From Bacteroidetes bacterium SCGC AAA795-G10 (GTDB taxonomy: Bacteria; Bacteroidota; Bacteroidia; Flavobacteriales; Flavobacteriaceae), in assembly GCA_003130815.1 (NCBI GenBank), contig QFDA01000002.1:87662-151661 (forward strand): 64,000 nucleotides of DNA, given 5' to 3'. Below the pieces are notes generated by a model. The model was not told the origin of the DNA and ran no database searches. It was given only the letters and a program-made list of their open reading frames with translations. The stretch's first letter is position 1; each line of letters starts with the position of its first letter. Below, piece by piece: positions 1 through 10,998 of the stretch. The translations under genes and the position numbers were made by a program.

Positions 1-173
1 TTATAAAATAAGCCTTGTTTAGATATAATATATTTCCAGAAAGATTTCAAATATTTTTTTATTTCAAATCTACATAATCTTGTAATGAATACATATATTT
101 TACATTCTACTTGACATTTAAGGAATTAAAATTTTTATTTTTACTCCATTGTAAACATCAATTTTAAATAGTT

Positions 174-923
174 TTGGAATACGGAATATGTAATTTAAGC
201 ATAGTACCGATTAGAAGCAACAATTCACATAAAAGTGAACTTATTTCTCAACTCCTTTATGGCGACTGCTTTAAATTATTAGCAGAAGAAAAAGATTGGA
301 TTAAAATAATAACACTCAGCGATGAATATACAGGGTGGATTGATAAAAAACAATTTGTAGATATTAGAAAAGATATTGCAGAAGAAATTAGCTTCAACAC
401 AAATAGTTATAGCAATAGATTAATTAATTATATTGAAACATCTGAAAATAAATTAGCATGCTTGTTGTTAGGAAGCAATGTTGGAGCATGCAAATATCTA
501 GGACATAAATTTGATGGTCCTTTTCAGTCAAAATCTAATAAAAAATCAGATCTACTCAAAACTGCATCTCTATATTTAAATTCTCCATATTTGTGGGGTG
601 GTAAAACACCCATAGGTATAGATTGTTCTGGTCTTACTCAAATGACATACAGAATTAATGGTCATTTTATACCTAGAGATGCCAGTCTACAATCTTCAAT
701 AGGTGAAACACTAAGTTTTATTGACGAGAGTCAAGCAGGCGATCTCGCTTTTTTTGATGATGATGAAGGAAAAATTATTCACGTTGGAATTTTGCTTGAA
801 AACAATTATATTCTTCACTCACATGGTAAAGTTAGAATTGACAGAATAGATCAAACCGGAATATATAACTTAGAAACGAAAAAGCATAGCCACAAACTAA
901 GAATTATAAAGAAGATTTTCTGA
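174..923 (+). CDS. NlpC/P60 (C40) family cysteine peptidase with N-terminal SH3-like region
   Basis: Predicted murein peptidase that cleaves within peptide stems. The C-terminal half (about residues 125-249) has the NlpC/P60 pattern: Cys151 in the IDCSGL motif, His203 in IIHVGIL and a His-rich third site at 215-217. Residues 1-65 look like an SH3b-type domain of the kind that precedes the peptidase in Bacteroidota homologues. No signal peptide is visible. The start is TTG at 174, chosen because the conserved family opening (MxYGICNLSIVP) begins there and no upstream ATG fits. It is transcribed convergently with the TPR gene. The family call is firm, the exact substrate is inferred. Confidence 0.9.
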   Translation: MEYGICNLSIVPIRSNNSHKSELISQLLYGDCFKLLAEEKDWIKIITLSDEYTGWIDKKQFVDIRKDIAEEISFNTNSYSNRLINYIETSENKLACLLLGSNVGACKYLGHKFDGPFQSKSNKKSDLLKTASLYLNSPYLWGGKTPIGIDCSGLTQMTYRINGHFIPRDASLQSSIGETLSFIDESQAGDLAFFDDDEGKIIHVGILLENNYILHSHGKVRIDRIDQTGIYNLETKKHSHKLRIIKKIF

Positions 924-957
924 AGTAGAATAATACCGCCTGAGTCTTCATTTTTTT
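921..957 (+). terminator. Possible weak terminator after the NlpC/P60 gene
   Basis: TGAAG (921-925) can pair with CTTCA (946-950), and a T7 run follows at 951-957. The stem is only about 5 bp with a long loop, so this is a weak candidate between two convergent genes. Confidence 0.3.
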
Positions 958-1004
958 ATTGAGATAAACTTTTAAACATACTTTATATAAAAGTGTATAA
1001 TAGC

Positions 1005-2225
1005 CTACTTTACTAAATCCTTCATTTTCTTAAAACCTTCAGTATTTCCTAAAGTACCATATATATTCATAAGTGTTTTTACAGCTTCTTGATTTTGATT
1101 AATGTTTACAAGCTTTTCTAAGATTGGTACACACTCCTTGTAAAGGTTTTCTCTTTCAGTCTTTAGCTCATCATATCTAGCGTTATCAGCCCTTGAAGTA
1201 CCTAAGCCATTCATTTCCTCTACAATTGAGCTTTCACCTTGTAAAATTAGAGATACAAGATTTAAGTATCCTGACTCAAAATTTGGATCTAGCTCAATAG
1301 TTTTTTTGTAATATTTTATTGCATCTGTTTTGTTTCCTTTTTGTGCGTTGACAACACCAATATTAAAATAAAGTACTGCATTGTCGGGGTCTTGTTCAAT
1401 AGCTTCTTTCATTAACTCTTCGAAACGGTCGTTTTCATTAAGCTGAATGTAGAGGTTGGCTTCAGTAAGAATAAGGTTTAAATCTTTAGGATCGGCTTCC
1501 CTTGCGAGTTTGACTGCTTCCATCGCCTTGTCATTATCACCTTTTTGAGCATAAATCAGTGCAATATTTTTAATAATCTCAGGATATCTCGACTCAGAAG
1601 TTTCTTCTCTAAAATCAGTATACTGTTTAGTCTTTTTGTAAACATTATACTCGGACTCTGATAATTCGACCTCTTCTTCCTCACCAGCTGGTATCGCAAA
1701 GTATCTAGTTGAAATTCCTTCATACTTCATTTCCTTTAATAAATTGTAATATGTTAAAGCTGTATCAAAATCTTGCCCACTAACTGAATTTCCTGCAGCG
1801 TAATAGAGATAATCTTGATTGGTTTCTGGGTTTATAGTATAAGCCAAATAAAGTTTAGGAGCAGAATCAGAATAACGATTTTCAGCATTATCTTCTATCG
1901 CGCTATTTACAATGTCAGAGGTAAGTTTGATTATTTGGTCGTCATATCCAATATCTTTTCCACCTAAAGAAGCATATTGCTTATACTTATCATATGAAGA
2001 TTGAAATTTACCATTTACCTGATCAATTTTTGCCTCAAGATATATTTTCTGTATTAAAACTTTTTGGTCAGCCGACTCGAATAGATTTTTGTTATTTATA
2101 AGTAAATCGGAAGCACCTTTGACATCTCCAGATTCGAAAAGCTTTTCAGCCTTTTTAATTTCTTTTTTTTGACCATTAATAATATTAATAAATAATATTA
2201 ATGTTAGAATTAGATATTTTTTCAT
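1005..2225 (-). CDS. Exported tetratricopeptide-repeat protein downstream of gyrA
   Basis: 406-residue protein of unknown specific role. Residues 1-19 are a Sec signal peptide (MKKY plus a hydrophobic core, ending NGQ) with no lipobox Cys, so it is probably periplasmic. TPR-like helical repeats run from about residue 20 to the end. The clearest lie around residues 215-320, where 'A..G....A......A...DP' spacing recurs (AREADPKDLNLIL, AIEQDPDNAVLYFNIG, TIELDPNFESGYLNL). It lies 20 nt after gyrA on the same strand and is probably co-transcribed with it. TPR arrays usually bind proteins, but nothing here identifies the partner. Confidence 0.85.
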   Translation of the reverse strand: MKKYLILTLILFINIINGQKKEIKKAEKLFESGDVKGASDLLINNKNLFESADQKVLIQKIYLEAKIDQVNGKFQSSYDKYKQYASLGGKDIGYDDQIIKLTSDIVNSAIEDNAENRYSDSAPKLYLAYTINPETNQDYLYYAAGNSVSGQDFDTALTYYNLLKEMKYEGISTRYFAIPAGEEEEVELSESEYNVYKKTKQYTDFREETSESRYPEIIKNIALIYAQKGDNDKAMEAVKLAREADPKDLNLILTEANLYIQLNENDRFEELMKEAIEQDPDNAVLYFNIGVVNAQKGNKTDAIKYYKKTIELDPNFESGYLNLVSLILQGESSIVEEMNGLGTSRADNARYDELKTERENLYKECVPILEKLVNINQNQEAVKTLMNIYGTLGNTEGFKKMKDLVK

Positions 2226-2245
2226 TGTTTTTTTGTTTTTTAAAT

Positions 2246-4741
2246 CTACTCAATAATAGTGCCATCGTTAACTTCTAGATCATTTATATCCTCTATTTTA
2301 TCATCGTCTTTCATAACTTTTGCAACAGCAGCAATTGTATCATCAGCTTTTAAATTTATTAGTTTAACTCCTTGGGTGGCACGACCCATAACCCTCAGTC
2401 CACTGACTTCCATTCTAATAGCTATACCTGATTTGTTTATAATCATTAAGTCATCTTGGTCGTTAACGTTTTTAATAGCAACAAGTTTTCCTGTTTTTTC
2501 TGTCACTGATATAGTTTTTACTCCCTTGCCCCCTCTATTTGTAACTCTATAATCATCAAGGCTTGACCTCTTACCATAACCATTTTCTGAAACCACAAGA
2601 ATGTTTGCATCCATGTCATTTACAGCAACCATTCCTACTACCTCATCATTATCATTATTAAGAGTAATTCCTCTAACACCTGAGGCACCACGTCCCATTG
2701 GTCGAGTTTTACTCTCCTCAAACCTAATTGCTTTCCCAGATTTTACAGCTAACATCACATGGCTATTACCTGTAGTTAGTTTTGCTTCCAAAAGGACATC
2801 TCCCTCTCTAATATTAATTGCATTAATGCCGTTAGTTCTTGGACGTGAATATTGTTCTAATGAGGTTTTTTTCACTTGGCCTTTTCTAGTGGCCATTATT
2901 ACATAATGATTATTGATATAATCTTGATCTTTTAGGTCCTGAGTACAAATAAAGGCTTCCACCTTATCATCTTGTTCTATATTGATTAAGTTTTGTATGG
3001 CTCTACCTTTAGAAGTTTTTGATCCCTCTGGAATCTCAAACACACGCATCCAAAAACATTTTCCCTTTTGGGTAAAAAACAGCATATACTGGTGGTTAGT
3101 ACCTACAAACAAGTCTTGAAGAAAGTCTTCATCTCTTGTGGTAGAGGCTTTTTGTCCAACTCCCCCTCTGTTTTGGGTCTTATACTCTACTAAAGGAGTT
3201 CTTTTAATATAACCCGCGTGAGAAATGGTAATTACAACTTTTTCGTTTGGAATCATATCCTCCATGCTAAAATCCCCTCCAGCATATTCAATTTTTGAAC
3301 GACGTTCGTCTCCATATTTTTCTTTAACTTCAATAAGTTCGTCCTTGATAATTGACATTCGTCGGTCTTTTTTTTCAAGAATATTTTTGAGGTCGGCTAT
3401 TGTTTTTACTAGACTATCGTATTCTGATCTTAGTTTATCTTGTTCTAGTCCAGTTAATTGTCTGAGTCGCATCTCGACTATGGCTTTGGCTTGAGTATCT
3501 GTAAGCTCAAAACGTTTAATTAAATTTTTCTTCGCTTCCTCAGTGTTTTCAGAAGCTCTTACTATTTTGATTACCTCGTCAATGTTGTCAGACGCTTTAA
3601 TCAAACCTTCTAAAATATGAGCTCTTTCTTCAGCTTTCTTTAATTCAAATTTAGTCCTACGTACAACTACATCATGACGGTGCTCAACAAAATAATGAAT
3701 CATTTCTTTAAGATTCAACATCTGAGGTTTACCACCTACTAAAGCTATATTATTTACACTGAATGATGATTGTAATGAGGTATATTTGTAAAGTTTGTTT
3801 AAAACTATATTGGGAATTGCGTCTCTCTTCAGAACATAAACAATTCTCATTCCGTTACGGTCAGACTCATCTCTTATTGTACTAATCCCATCAATTTTTT
3901 TATCGTTAACCAATTCGGCTGTTTTACGAATCATTTCAGCTTTATTTACTTGGTAAGGAATTTCATCTACAATTATGCATTCTCTTCCGTTAATTTCTTC
4001 AATATTAGCTTTGCCTCTTAATACAACTCGACCTCTTCCTGTAAGAAAAGCTTCCCTTACCCCATCATAACCATAAATTATTCCTCCTGTTGGAAAATCT
4101 GGAGCTTTTATTGTTTGAATTAAATCTTCAATAGAAATCTCATTGTTATCGATGTATTGTATAGTACCTTCGACAACTTCGCTTAAATTATGTGGAGGCA
4201 TATTTGTTGCCATACCAACAGCGATTCCTGACGCACCATTAATGAGTAGGTTTGGAACTCTTGTAGGTAGCACTGTGGGCTCATTTAAAGTATCATCAAA
4301 GTTTAATTGCAAGTCCACAGTTTCTTTTTCAATATCTGCCATTAAATCCTCGGACATTTTTTTCATTCGAGCTTCAGTATATCGCATTGCGGCAGGACTA
4401 TCTCCGTCAATCGAACCGAAATTTCCTTGGCCATCAACCAAAAGATATCTCAAGCTCCAATCTTGAGCCATACGGACCATTGTATCATAAACTGAACTGT
4501 CTCCATGCGGATGATATTTCCCTAAAACTTCTCCGACAATACGGGCTGATTTTTTGTAAGCTGTATTAGATCTAATTCCAAGTTCATGCATTCCGAAAAG
4601 TACTCGTCTGTGGACTGGTTTTAGTCCATCTCTGACATCAGGAAGTGCGCGTGACACAATGACAGACATTGAATAGTCAATGTAAGCTGACTTCATCTCG
4701 TCTTCAATCTTGATTGGGATTAATTTATCTTCTTGATTCAT
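2246..4741 (-). CDS. gyrA: DNA gyrase subunit A
   Basis: The A subunit of type II topoisomerase, which introduces negative supercoils together with GyrB. The catalytic tyrosine is Tyr121 in the RYTEARM motif. The quinolone-determining stretch [10 protein letters not shown] (77-86) has Ser82 and Asp86 at the positions equivalent to E. coli Ser83 and Asp87, the usual sensitive residues. The C-terminal beta-pinwheel has the repeated RGG-type blades, including a NRGGKGV version of the GyrA box. The protein ends in a short acidic tail. 831 residues is normal for the family. The ATG start is followed by the standard N-terminal sequence. The gene is divergent from clpC. Confidence 0.98.
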   Translation of the reverse strand: MNQEDKLIPIKIEDEMKSAYIDYSMSVIVSRALPDVRDGLKPVHRRVLFGMHELGIRSNTAYKKSARIVGEVLGKYHPHGDSSVYDTMVRMAQDWSLRYLLVDGQGNFGSIDGDSPAAMRYTEARMKKMSEDLMADIEKETVDLQLNFDDTLNEPTVLPTRVPNLLINGASGIAVGMATNMPPHNLSEVVEGTIQYIDNNEISIEDLIQTIKAPDFPTGGIIYGYDGVREAFLTGRGRVVLRGKANIEEINGRECIIVDEIPYQVNKAEMIRKTAELVNDKKIDGISTIRDESDRNGMRIVYVLKRDAIPNIVLNKLYKYTSLQSSFSVNNIALVGGKPQMLNLKEMIHYFVEHRHDVVVRRTKFELKKAEERAHILEGLIKASDNIDEVIKIVRASENTEEAKKNLIKRFELTDTQAKAIVEMRLRQLTGLEQDKLRSEYDSLVKTIADLKNILEKKDRRMSIIKDELIEVKEKYGDERRSKIEYAGGDFSMEDMIPNEKVVITISHAGYIKRTPLVEYKTQNRGGVGQKASTTRDEDFLQDLFVGTNHQYMLFFTQKGKCFWMRVFEIPEGSKTSKGRAIQNLINIEQDDKVEAFICTQDLKDQDYINNHYVIMATRKGQVKKTSLEQYSRPRTNGINAINIREGDVLLEAKLTTGNSHVMLAVKSGKAIRFEESKTRPMGRGASGVRGITLNNDNDEVVGMVAVNDMDANILVVSENGYGKRSSLDDYRVTNRGGKGVKTISVTEKTGKLVAIKNVNDQDDLMIINKSGIAIRMEVSGLRVMGRATQGVKLINLKADDTIAAVAKVMKDDDKIEDINDLEVNDGTIIE

Positions 4742-4954
4742 TTGCCATACGTTTATTATAGTAAAAGTAAATAAACAGAGTATAATAAAGGATTATTCTG
4801 TTTAGTAAATACCTAAAATTATTAACATTATTAGAGGCATTTTTGGTGGTAAATAATACCCCACCTTTTTTTGAATTCTTAATATTTTTTTGTCAATTAG
4901 CAGTGTAATGTGTTTTTGGTCTATTTTTTGACAATATTTAATAAACGATATGCT

Positions 4955-7495
4955 ATGGATGATAATTTTTCACCGCGTGTAAAAGATGTAATTGCTTTCA
5001 GTAAAGAAGAGGCTTTGAGACTTGGGCACAACTTTATTGGTACTGAACATCTTATGCTCGGTATTTTGAGAGATGGAGGAGGAAAGGCTATTGCTATTTT
5101 GAATTCTATTGAGATTAACTTAGAAGAACTTAGACGCAAGGTTGAAATCTTAAACCCTGCTTCTATTGATGACAATCAAACATTAAATGATAAGAAAAAT
5201 CTTCATTTAACACGTCAGGCTGAAAGGGCATTAAAAACTACTTTTCTCGAAGCAAAATTATTCCAAAGTGAATTAATCAATACTGTTCACTTATTACTTT
5301 GCATTCTTCGTAATGAGAACGATCCAACCACCAAGCTTCTTTCACAATTAAACGTTGACTACGACATTGTTAAAGAACAATTCAAGTTAATGCTTGCAAA
5401 TGACTCTGACACATATGAAGAACTTCCATCTTCTTCTTTCCCTGATGAAAAAGAAAATGATGGAGATAGTAAAGAAAATCCATTTACACCAACTTCTGAT
5501 ACAAAAACAAACAAAAAATCGAAGACTCCAGTTTTAGATAATTTTGGGAGAGACATCACTTCATTAGCTGAACAAGAAAAACTTGACCCTGTAGTTGGAA
5601 GGGAAAAAGAGATAGAAAGAGTATCTCAAATTTTAAGTAGGAGAAAAAAAAATAATCCTCTACTAATTGGTGAACCGGGAGTTGGAAAGTCTGCAATTGC
5701 AGAAGGACTTGCATTAAGAATAATTCAAAAAAGGGTGTCGAGGGTTTTATACAATAAGAGAGTAGTTGGTCTTGACTTAGCCAGTTTGGTTGCTGGAACA
5801 AAATACAGAGGTCAATTTGAAGAACGCATGAAAGCTCTTATGAATGAACTTGAAAAAAATGATGATATAATACTTTTTATAGACGAAATACACACAATTG
5901 TTGGTGCAGGTGGTGCTACAGGAAGCCTAGACGCTTCAAATATGTTCAAACCTGCTTTAGCAAGAGGTGAGATACAGTGTATTGGTGCAACTACCCTTGA
6001 TGAATATCGTCAGAATATCGAAAAAGATGGTGCATTAGAAAGAAGATTTCAGAAAATATTAGTAGAACAAACTACACCTAAAGAAACACTTGAAATTCTT
6101 AAAAATATAAAAGAAAGATATGAAAATCACCACAACGTAAATTATACTGATGAAGCTTTAAGTGCATGCGTTGATCTAACTAACCGATACATGTCAGACC
6201 GATACTTACCAGATAAAGCAATAGATGCTCTTGATGAAGCCGGTTCTAGAGTCCACATCAACAACATGAGTGTTCCTAAAGAAATTATTGAACTTGAAAA
6301 CCAACTAGATCAGGTACGTGACCTGAAAAATACAGTTGTAAAGAGACAAAAATACGAGGAGGCTGCCAAACTTCGAGATGATGAAAAGCGTGTTGAAAAA
6401 TCACTTTTAGGAGCCCAAGAAAAGTGGCAGGAGGAGTCTAGACAAAATAGAATTACAGTTAACGATAACGACATAGCAGATGTTGTTTCAATGATGACCA
6501 ATGTCCCGGTAAACAAAATCGTTAAATCTGAAAAAAGTAAACTCTCAAAGCTGAAGAAGTTGATACAGTCCAAATTAATCGGTCAGGATGAAGCAGTTGA
6601 AAAAGTTGTTAGGGCAATTCAACGTAATAGAGCAGGATTAAAAGCTCCTGACAAACCAATTGGATCGTTTATTTTTTTAGGTCAAACTGGAGTTGGCAAA
6701 ACCCAGCTAGCTAAAATTTTAGCCTCAGAAATTTTTGATTCAGAAGAAAATTTAGTTCGTGTGGACATGAGTGAATATATGGAGAAATTTGCAATATCAA
6801 GGTTAATCGGTTCGCCTCCTGGTTATGTCGGATACGAAGAAGGTGGGCAGTTAACTGAAAAAGTACGAACAAGGCCATATTCTGTAATATTACTTGATGA
6901 AGTTGAAAAAGCTCATCCCGATATATTTAACATGCTTCTGCAAGTTCTTGACGATGGATTTTTAACAGATAGTCTTGGAAGAAAAATAAATTTTCAAAAT
7001 ACAATAATTATAATGACGTCTAACATTGGAGCTCGCCAAGTTAAAGATTTTGGAAATGGTCTAGGATTCGAGACCTCTTCACAAAGGGCTCAATCAAGTG
7101 AAATTGAAAAAGGGGTTATTCAAAAGGAGTTAAAGAAAACTTTTTCACCTGAATTCCTAAATAGAGTAGATGATATTGTAATCTTCAATAACCTTGAAAA
7201 GAAACATATTAGAAAAATAGTTGATATAGAGCTAATAAAACTAATTAATAGAATCAATAATCTAGGTTATAAAATTGAAATATCAAATTCAGCTAGAGAT
7301 TACATAACTGAAAAAGGGTATGATTCAAAATATGGTGCAAGACCACTTAACAGGGCGATTCAGAAATATGTTGAAGATTTAGTTGCTGAAAACGTTGTAA
7401 ATAGTTCAATAGCTGAGGGTGACAAAATTCTTGTAGATAAAAATAAAAAAGAAGATAATCTAGAATTAATTGTAAAAGAAAAAGTCGAAAACTAA
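4955..7495 (+). CDS. clpC: ATP-dependent Clp protease ATP-binding subunit ClpC
   Basis: AAA+ unfoldase (846 residues from this start) that feeds substrates to ClpP. Order: two Clp N-terminal repeats (1-150), an Asp/Glu/Ser-rich linker (about 150-190), first AAA+ module with Walker A GEPGVGKS near residue 240, a UVR-like middle region near 465 (YEEAAKLRDDEKR) typical of ClpC rather than ClpA/B, second AAA+ module with GQTGVGKT near 575, and the C-terminal D2-small domain. The frame is open back to a GTG at 4910, but ATG 4955 matches the family start (MDDNFSPRVKDVI). Codons for RRKKNN at 5641 contain an A9 run. Confidence 0.96.
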   Translation: MDDNFSPRVKDVIAFSKEEALRLGHNFIGTEHLMLGILRDGGGKAIAILNSIEINLEELRRKVEILNPASIDDNQTLNDKKNLHLTRQAERALKTTFLEAKLFQSELINTVHLLLCILRNENDPTTKLLSQLNVDYDIVKEQFKLMLANDSDTYEELPSSSFPDEKENDGDSKENPFTPTSDTKTNKKSKTPVLDNFGRDITSLAEQEKLDPVVGREKEIERVSQILSRRKKNNPLLIGEPGVGKSAIAEGLALRIIQKRVSRVLYNKRVVGLDLASLVAGTKYRGQFEERMKALMNELEKNDDIILFIDEIHTIVGAGGATGSLDASNMFKPALARGEIQCIGATTLDEYRQNIEKDGALERRFQKILVEQTTPKETLEILKNIKERYENHHNVNYTDEALSACVDLTNRYMSDRYLPDKAIDALDEAGSRVHINNMSVPKEIIELENQLDQVRDLKNTVVKRQKYEEAAKLRDDEKRVEKSLLGAQEKWQEESRQNRITVNDNDIADVVSMMTNVPVNKIVKSEKSKLSKLKKLIQSKLIGQDEAVEKVVRAIQRNRAGLKAPDKPIGSFIFLGQTGVGKTQLAKILASEIFDSEENLVRVDMSEYMEKFAISRLIGSPPGYVGYEEGGQLTEKVRTRPYSVILLDEVEKAHPDIFNMLLQVLDDGFLTDSLGRKINFQNTIIIMTSNIGARQVKDFGNGLGFETSSQRAQSSEIEKGVIQKELKKTFSPEFLNRVDDIVIFNNLEKKHIRKIVDIELIKLINRINNLGYKIEISNSARDYITEKGYDSKYGARPLNRAIQKYVEDLVAENVVNSSIAEGDKILVDKNKKEDNLELIVKEKVEN

Positions 7496-7544
7496 TATTA
7501 AATTCTTTTAAAACTTTTAATAATTCTAAACGTTTTCTACCAAA

Positions 7545-7577
7545 TTGTATTTTGCCAAACAATAAATGCTATTTTTG
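7545..7577 (+). promoter_or_regulatory. Promoter of the thr operon
   Basis: A perfect Bacteroidota -7 element TATTTTTG (TAnnTTTG) is at 7570-7577, with TTG at 7545-7547 giving a 22-nt spacer. Transcription should start near 7582, leaving a leader of about 38 nt before thrA. I see no attenuator peptide or hairpin in that leader. Confidence 0.65.
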
Positions 7578-7620
7578 CGCTTATTATTAGAAGTAAGTTT
7601 AAAAATATATCAATTATTGT

Positions 7621-10074
7621 ATGAAAGTTATTAAATTTGGAGGTACTTCTGTAGCAAATCCAGATAGCCTTTCCTTGGTAATTGACATCATTAATAGGAG
7701 TGATGAGAAGCAATTAGTTGTTGTATCTGCCTTAAGTGGCCTGACAGATCTTCTTTCTGCAATGGCAAAAAATGCCAGTAACTCAGAAACAAATTATAAA
7801 GAGTTATTAAACATAATAGAACAACGGCATAAAGTATTAATTGATCATTTTATTCCAGTCACAAAACAAAGTGAAATAATAAGTTTTTTAAAAGCACAGA
7901 TTAATGAACTTGAAGAGATTTTGGACTCGCTTTTTAAATTAAATGAACTTACATCTAAAAGTAAATCTAAAATTTTAAGTTTTGGAGAAATTTTGTCAAG
8001 TAATATTATTTTTAAAATTTTAAAATACAATGGAAATGATATAATTTTTAAAGACACACGTGAAATAATTTTTAAAAAAACTGTTAATGATCGCGAAGTT
8101 GTTGATGATTTTCTTAGTAAGAAGAAAACTATTTCTTTTTTAAAGAAAAATAAACACAAAATCACTTTATTTCCTGGTTTTATAGCAAGTGACGTTGAAG
8201 GTAATACATTGACCCTAGGGCGTGGTGGATCAGATCTAACAGCATCATTACTAGCTAATTATTCAGATGCAAGTCAATTAGAAATATGGTCAGATGTTAG
8301 TGGTATGTTTACAGCAAATCCAAAACTAGTATCTCAAGCAACACCTATAAGAAAACTATCTTACCAGGAAGCAATGGAGCTTTCACATTTTGGGGCTAAA
8401 GTTCTTTATCCTCCAACCCTTCAGCCACTTATAAAAAAAGGTATACCTGTAAATATTAAAAATACATTTGATTCGAACGCTAGGGGAACTAGAATAGACC
8501 GTAAAGGTTCAAAAAAATCTGATGGTCAAATTGTTAAAGGAGTTAGTCATATTGAGAATGTAGCTCTTGTAAGTTTAGAAGGTAGTGGAATGATTGGAAT
8601 TCCAGGTTTTTCAAAGAGACTATTCCAAACTTTATCTGATAAGCAGATTAATATTATTATGATTACTCAAGCCTCTTCTGAACATTCAATTTGTATTGGA
8701 GTTAAATTGGAAGATGCCGATTTATCAAAAAAACTAATTGATGAAAACTTTGCACTTGAAATAAATCTCCAAAAAGTAGAGCCTGCAAAAATTGAAAAAA
8801 ACATGACCAATATTGCGATTGTTGGAGACAAAATGAAGGAACATCAGGGTATTAGTGGAAAACTATTTAGTAGCTTAGGAGCAAACAATATTAATATCAG
8901 AGCAATTGCTCAGGGAGCTTCTGAAAGAAATATTTCAATACTGATAGATAAAAAAAATACTCAAAAAGCACTAAACACAATTCATGAGAGCTTTTTTGAA
9001 GAGCAAATCAAAGAATTGAATTTGTTTGTAACTGGAGTAGGAAATGTTGGGGGTAAGTTACTCGAACAACTATTTGGTCAACAAGATTACCTTTTAAAAA
9101 ATTTGAGATTAAAAATACGTGTAATATCCATATCAAATTCTAGAAAAATGATTCTATCTGAAAATCCAATAAATTTGGAAACATGGAAAGACAGTTTAGA
9201 AAATATTGGTATTAAAGCAAATAGAGAAAAATTCTTCAATCATATTAAAAAACTTAATTTGCGCAACAGCATTTTTATTGATAATACTGCTAGTGAGGAA
9301 ATAGCAGAAGAATACGTGAGTTATCTAAAAAATAGTATTGGAGTAGTTACGTGTAATAAAATTGCATGTGCTAGCAGTTTTAAAAACTACAATAATCTAA
9401 AAAAAACAGCAAGACGATTTGTAACACCTTTTCTTTTTGAAACTAATGTGGGTGCTGCTCTTCCAATTATTGATACTCTTAACAATCTCATTGCATCTGG
9501 AGATAAGATTTTAGAGATTCAAGCTATTTTATCTGGTAGCCTAAACTATATTTTTAATAATTATAAACTTGATACCACATTTAAAAATATTGTTCAAAAA
9601 GCACAAAAAGAAGGCTACACTGAACCTGATCCTAAGATAGATTTAAGCGGAATTGATGTGGCTAGAAAAATATTAATTCTTGGAAGGGAAAGCGGATTTA
9701 AACTTGAACTAGACGATATTACAAATAATAGTTTTATACCAGAGGAAGTATTAAAAAGTAACAATAATGATGAACTATACAAATCTATTGATAGGAATGA
9801 AAATCACTTTAGATCAATATTAGAACGTGCTATCAAAAAAAACAAACGCCTAAAATATGTCGCTGAACTTAAAAACGGCAAAGCCTCTGTTGGCTTGAGA
9901 GAAATTGATGAAAATCATAGTTTTTATAATTTAAAAGGAAGTGATAACATAATTCTCTTTTACACTTCAAGATACAAAGAACAACCGCTTATAGTTAAGG
10001 GTGCCGGTGCAGGAGCAGATGTTACAGCGGGAGGTATTTTTGGAGATATAATAAGAATAGGAAAAACACAATGA
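7621..10074 (+). CDS. thrA: Bifunctional aspartokinase / homoserine dehydrogenase
   Basis: Catalyses the first and third steps from aspartate to threonine, methionine and lysine precursors. The N-terminal aspartokinase domain has KFGGTSV at residues 5-11. Paired ACT regulatory domains lie at about 300-450 and normally bind threonine. The homoserine dehydrogenase domain begins near residue 465 with the nucleotide motif GVGNVGG (about 473) and has the conserved EGYTEPDPKIDLSGIDVARK region near 670-685. 817 residues matches the fused ThrA family. It heads thrABC and overlaps thrB by 4 nt (ATGA), which suggests translational coupling. Confidence 0.97.
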   Translation: MKVIKFGGTSVANPDSLSLVIDIINRSDEKQLVVVSALSGLTDLLSAMAKNASNSETNYKELLNIIEQRHKVLIDHFIPVTKQSEIISFLKAQINELEEILDSLFKLNELTSKSKSKILSFGEILSSNIIFKILKYNGNDIIFKDTREIIFKKTVNDREVVDDFLSKKKTISFLKKNKHKITLFPGFIASDVEGNTLTLGRGGSDLTASLLANYSDASQLEIWSDVSGMFTANPKLVSQATPIRKLSYQEAMELSHFGAKVLYPPTLQPLIKKGIPVNIKNTFDSNARGTRIDRKGSKKSDGQIVKGVSHIENVALVSLEGSGMIGIPGFSKRLFQTLSDKQINIIMITQASSEHSICIGVKLEDADLSKKLIDENFALEINLQKVEPAKIEKNMTNIAIVGDKMKEHQGISGKLFSSLGANNINIRAIAQGASERNISILIDKKNTQKALNTIHESFFEEQIKELNLFVTGVGNVGGKLLEQLFGQQDYLLKNLRLKIRVISISNSRKMILSENPINLETWKDSLENIGIKANREKFFNHIKKLNLRNSIFIDNTASEEIAEEYVSYLKNSIGVVTCNKIACASSFKNYNNLKKTARRFVTPFLFETNVGAALPIIDTLNNLIASGDKILEIQAILSGSLNYIFNNYKLDTTFKNIVQKAQKEGYTEPDPKIDLSGIDVARKILILGRESGFKLELDDITNNSFIPEEVLKSNNNDELYKSIDRNENHFRSILERAIKKNKRLKYVAELKNGKASVGLREIDENHSFYNLKGSDNIILFYTSRYKEQPLIVKGAGAGADVTAGGIFGDIIRIGKTQ

Positions 10075-10997
10075 TTAGTGAGATCAAAGTTTTTGCTCCT
10101 GCGAGTGTTGCTAACGTGTCATGTGGTTTTGATGTCCTTGGATTTTGCTTAGATCCTGTTGGTGACTTGATCCATGTGAAAATGATTGAAAAACCTGGGG
10201 TTCATATTGGAAATATTAAAGGTTATAAAGTTCCTAAAAACCCCTTGAAGAATGTAGCTAGTGTTGCAGTAAATGCTATGTTAAAATCTCATCCTACAAA
10301 AAATGGATTCATTATAAATATTGAAAAAAAAATAAAACCTGGTAGCGGAATTGGAAGTAGTGCAGCAAGTTCAGCTGGAGCAGTATTCGCTGTAAATGAA
10401 TTACTCGGAAGACCATTCAAAAGTAATAAATTATTAGATTTTGCAATGTTTGGGGAGGCATTGGCAAGTGGTGAGTACCATGCTGACAATCTAGCACCAG
10501 TTCTCTTTGGAGGGTTTACTTTAGTTCGAAGTATAAATCCGATAGATATTGTTAGTTTACCTTGTCCAGCAGAATTAATTGTAACAATAATACACCCTAA
10601 AATTGAATTAAAAACAATTCATTCAAGGGCAATTTTAAAAGATGATATTCCATTAAAAAAAGCAATAAAACAGTGGGGAAATTTAGGTGGACTTATTAGC
10701 GCACTTTATACAAATAATTTTAACCTTTTATCAAGAAGTTTACAAGATGAATTGATTGAACCTGCAAGATCAATTTTAATTCCAAAATTCGAGGAAGTTA
10801 AAAATGAAGCTCTGAATCAAGGTGCATTGGGTAGTGGTATTTCTGGGTCAGGACCGTCAATTTTTGCATTATCAAAAGGAATGGCAACAGCAAAAAAAGC
10901 AGGTATTGCAATGGCAGAAATTTACAAAAGCATAGGTTTAGAATACGATATGTATTTATCTCCCATAAACAAAGTAGGAATAAAAATTTTAAAATAA
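10071..10997 (+). CDS. thrB: Homoserine kinase
   Basis: GHMP-family kinase that phosphorylates homoserine to O-phosphohomoserine, the substrate of ThrC. The GHMP ATP loop GSGIGSSAASSAG lies near residues 90-102, and the C-terminal GSGISGSGPS motif is present. 308 residues is the family length. Its ATG overlaps the thrA stop by 4 nt. The stop (TAA 10995-10997) is one base before the TTG start of thrC, so translation of all three is probably coupled. Confidence 0.97.
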   Translation: MISEIKVFAPASVANVSCGFDVLGFCLDPVGDLIHVKMIEKPGVHIGNIKGYKVPKNPLKNVASVAVNAMLKSHPTKNGFIINIEKKIKPGSGIGSSAASSAGAVFAVNELLGRPFKSNKLLDFAMFGEALASGEYHADNLAPVLFGGFTLVRSINPIDIVSLPCPAELIVTIIHPKIELKTIHSRAILKDDIPLKKAIKQWGNLGGLISALYTNNFNLLSRSLQDELIEPARSILIPKFEEVKNEALNQGALGSGISGSGPSIFALSKGMATAKKAGIAMAEIYKSIGLEYDMYLSPINKVGIKILK

Positions 10998-10998
10998 T

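Noticed and set aside
149..176. TTG - 17 nt - TAGTTTTG resembling a promoter just before the NlpC/P60 gene
   Set aside because: The TAGTTTTG box contains the TTG start codon itself (174-176), so a transcript from it would start inside the gene. Probably chance, unless the real start is different.
5641..5665. A9 run in clpC as a slippage site
   Set aside because: Slippage would give a stop, but the codons encode the conserved RRKKNNPLLIGEPG block and a truncated ClpC before Walker A would be useless. Treated as chance, and as a caution for the dnaX site.
7583..7620. Threonine attenuator in front of thrA
   Set aside because: The leader is only about 38 nt, with no Thr/Ile-rich peptide and no hairpin with a T-run.
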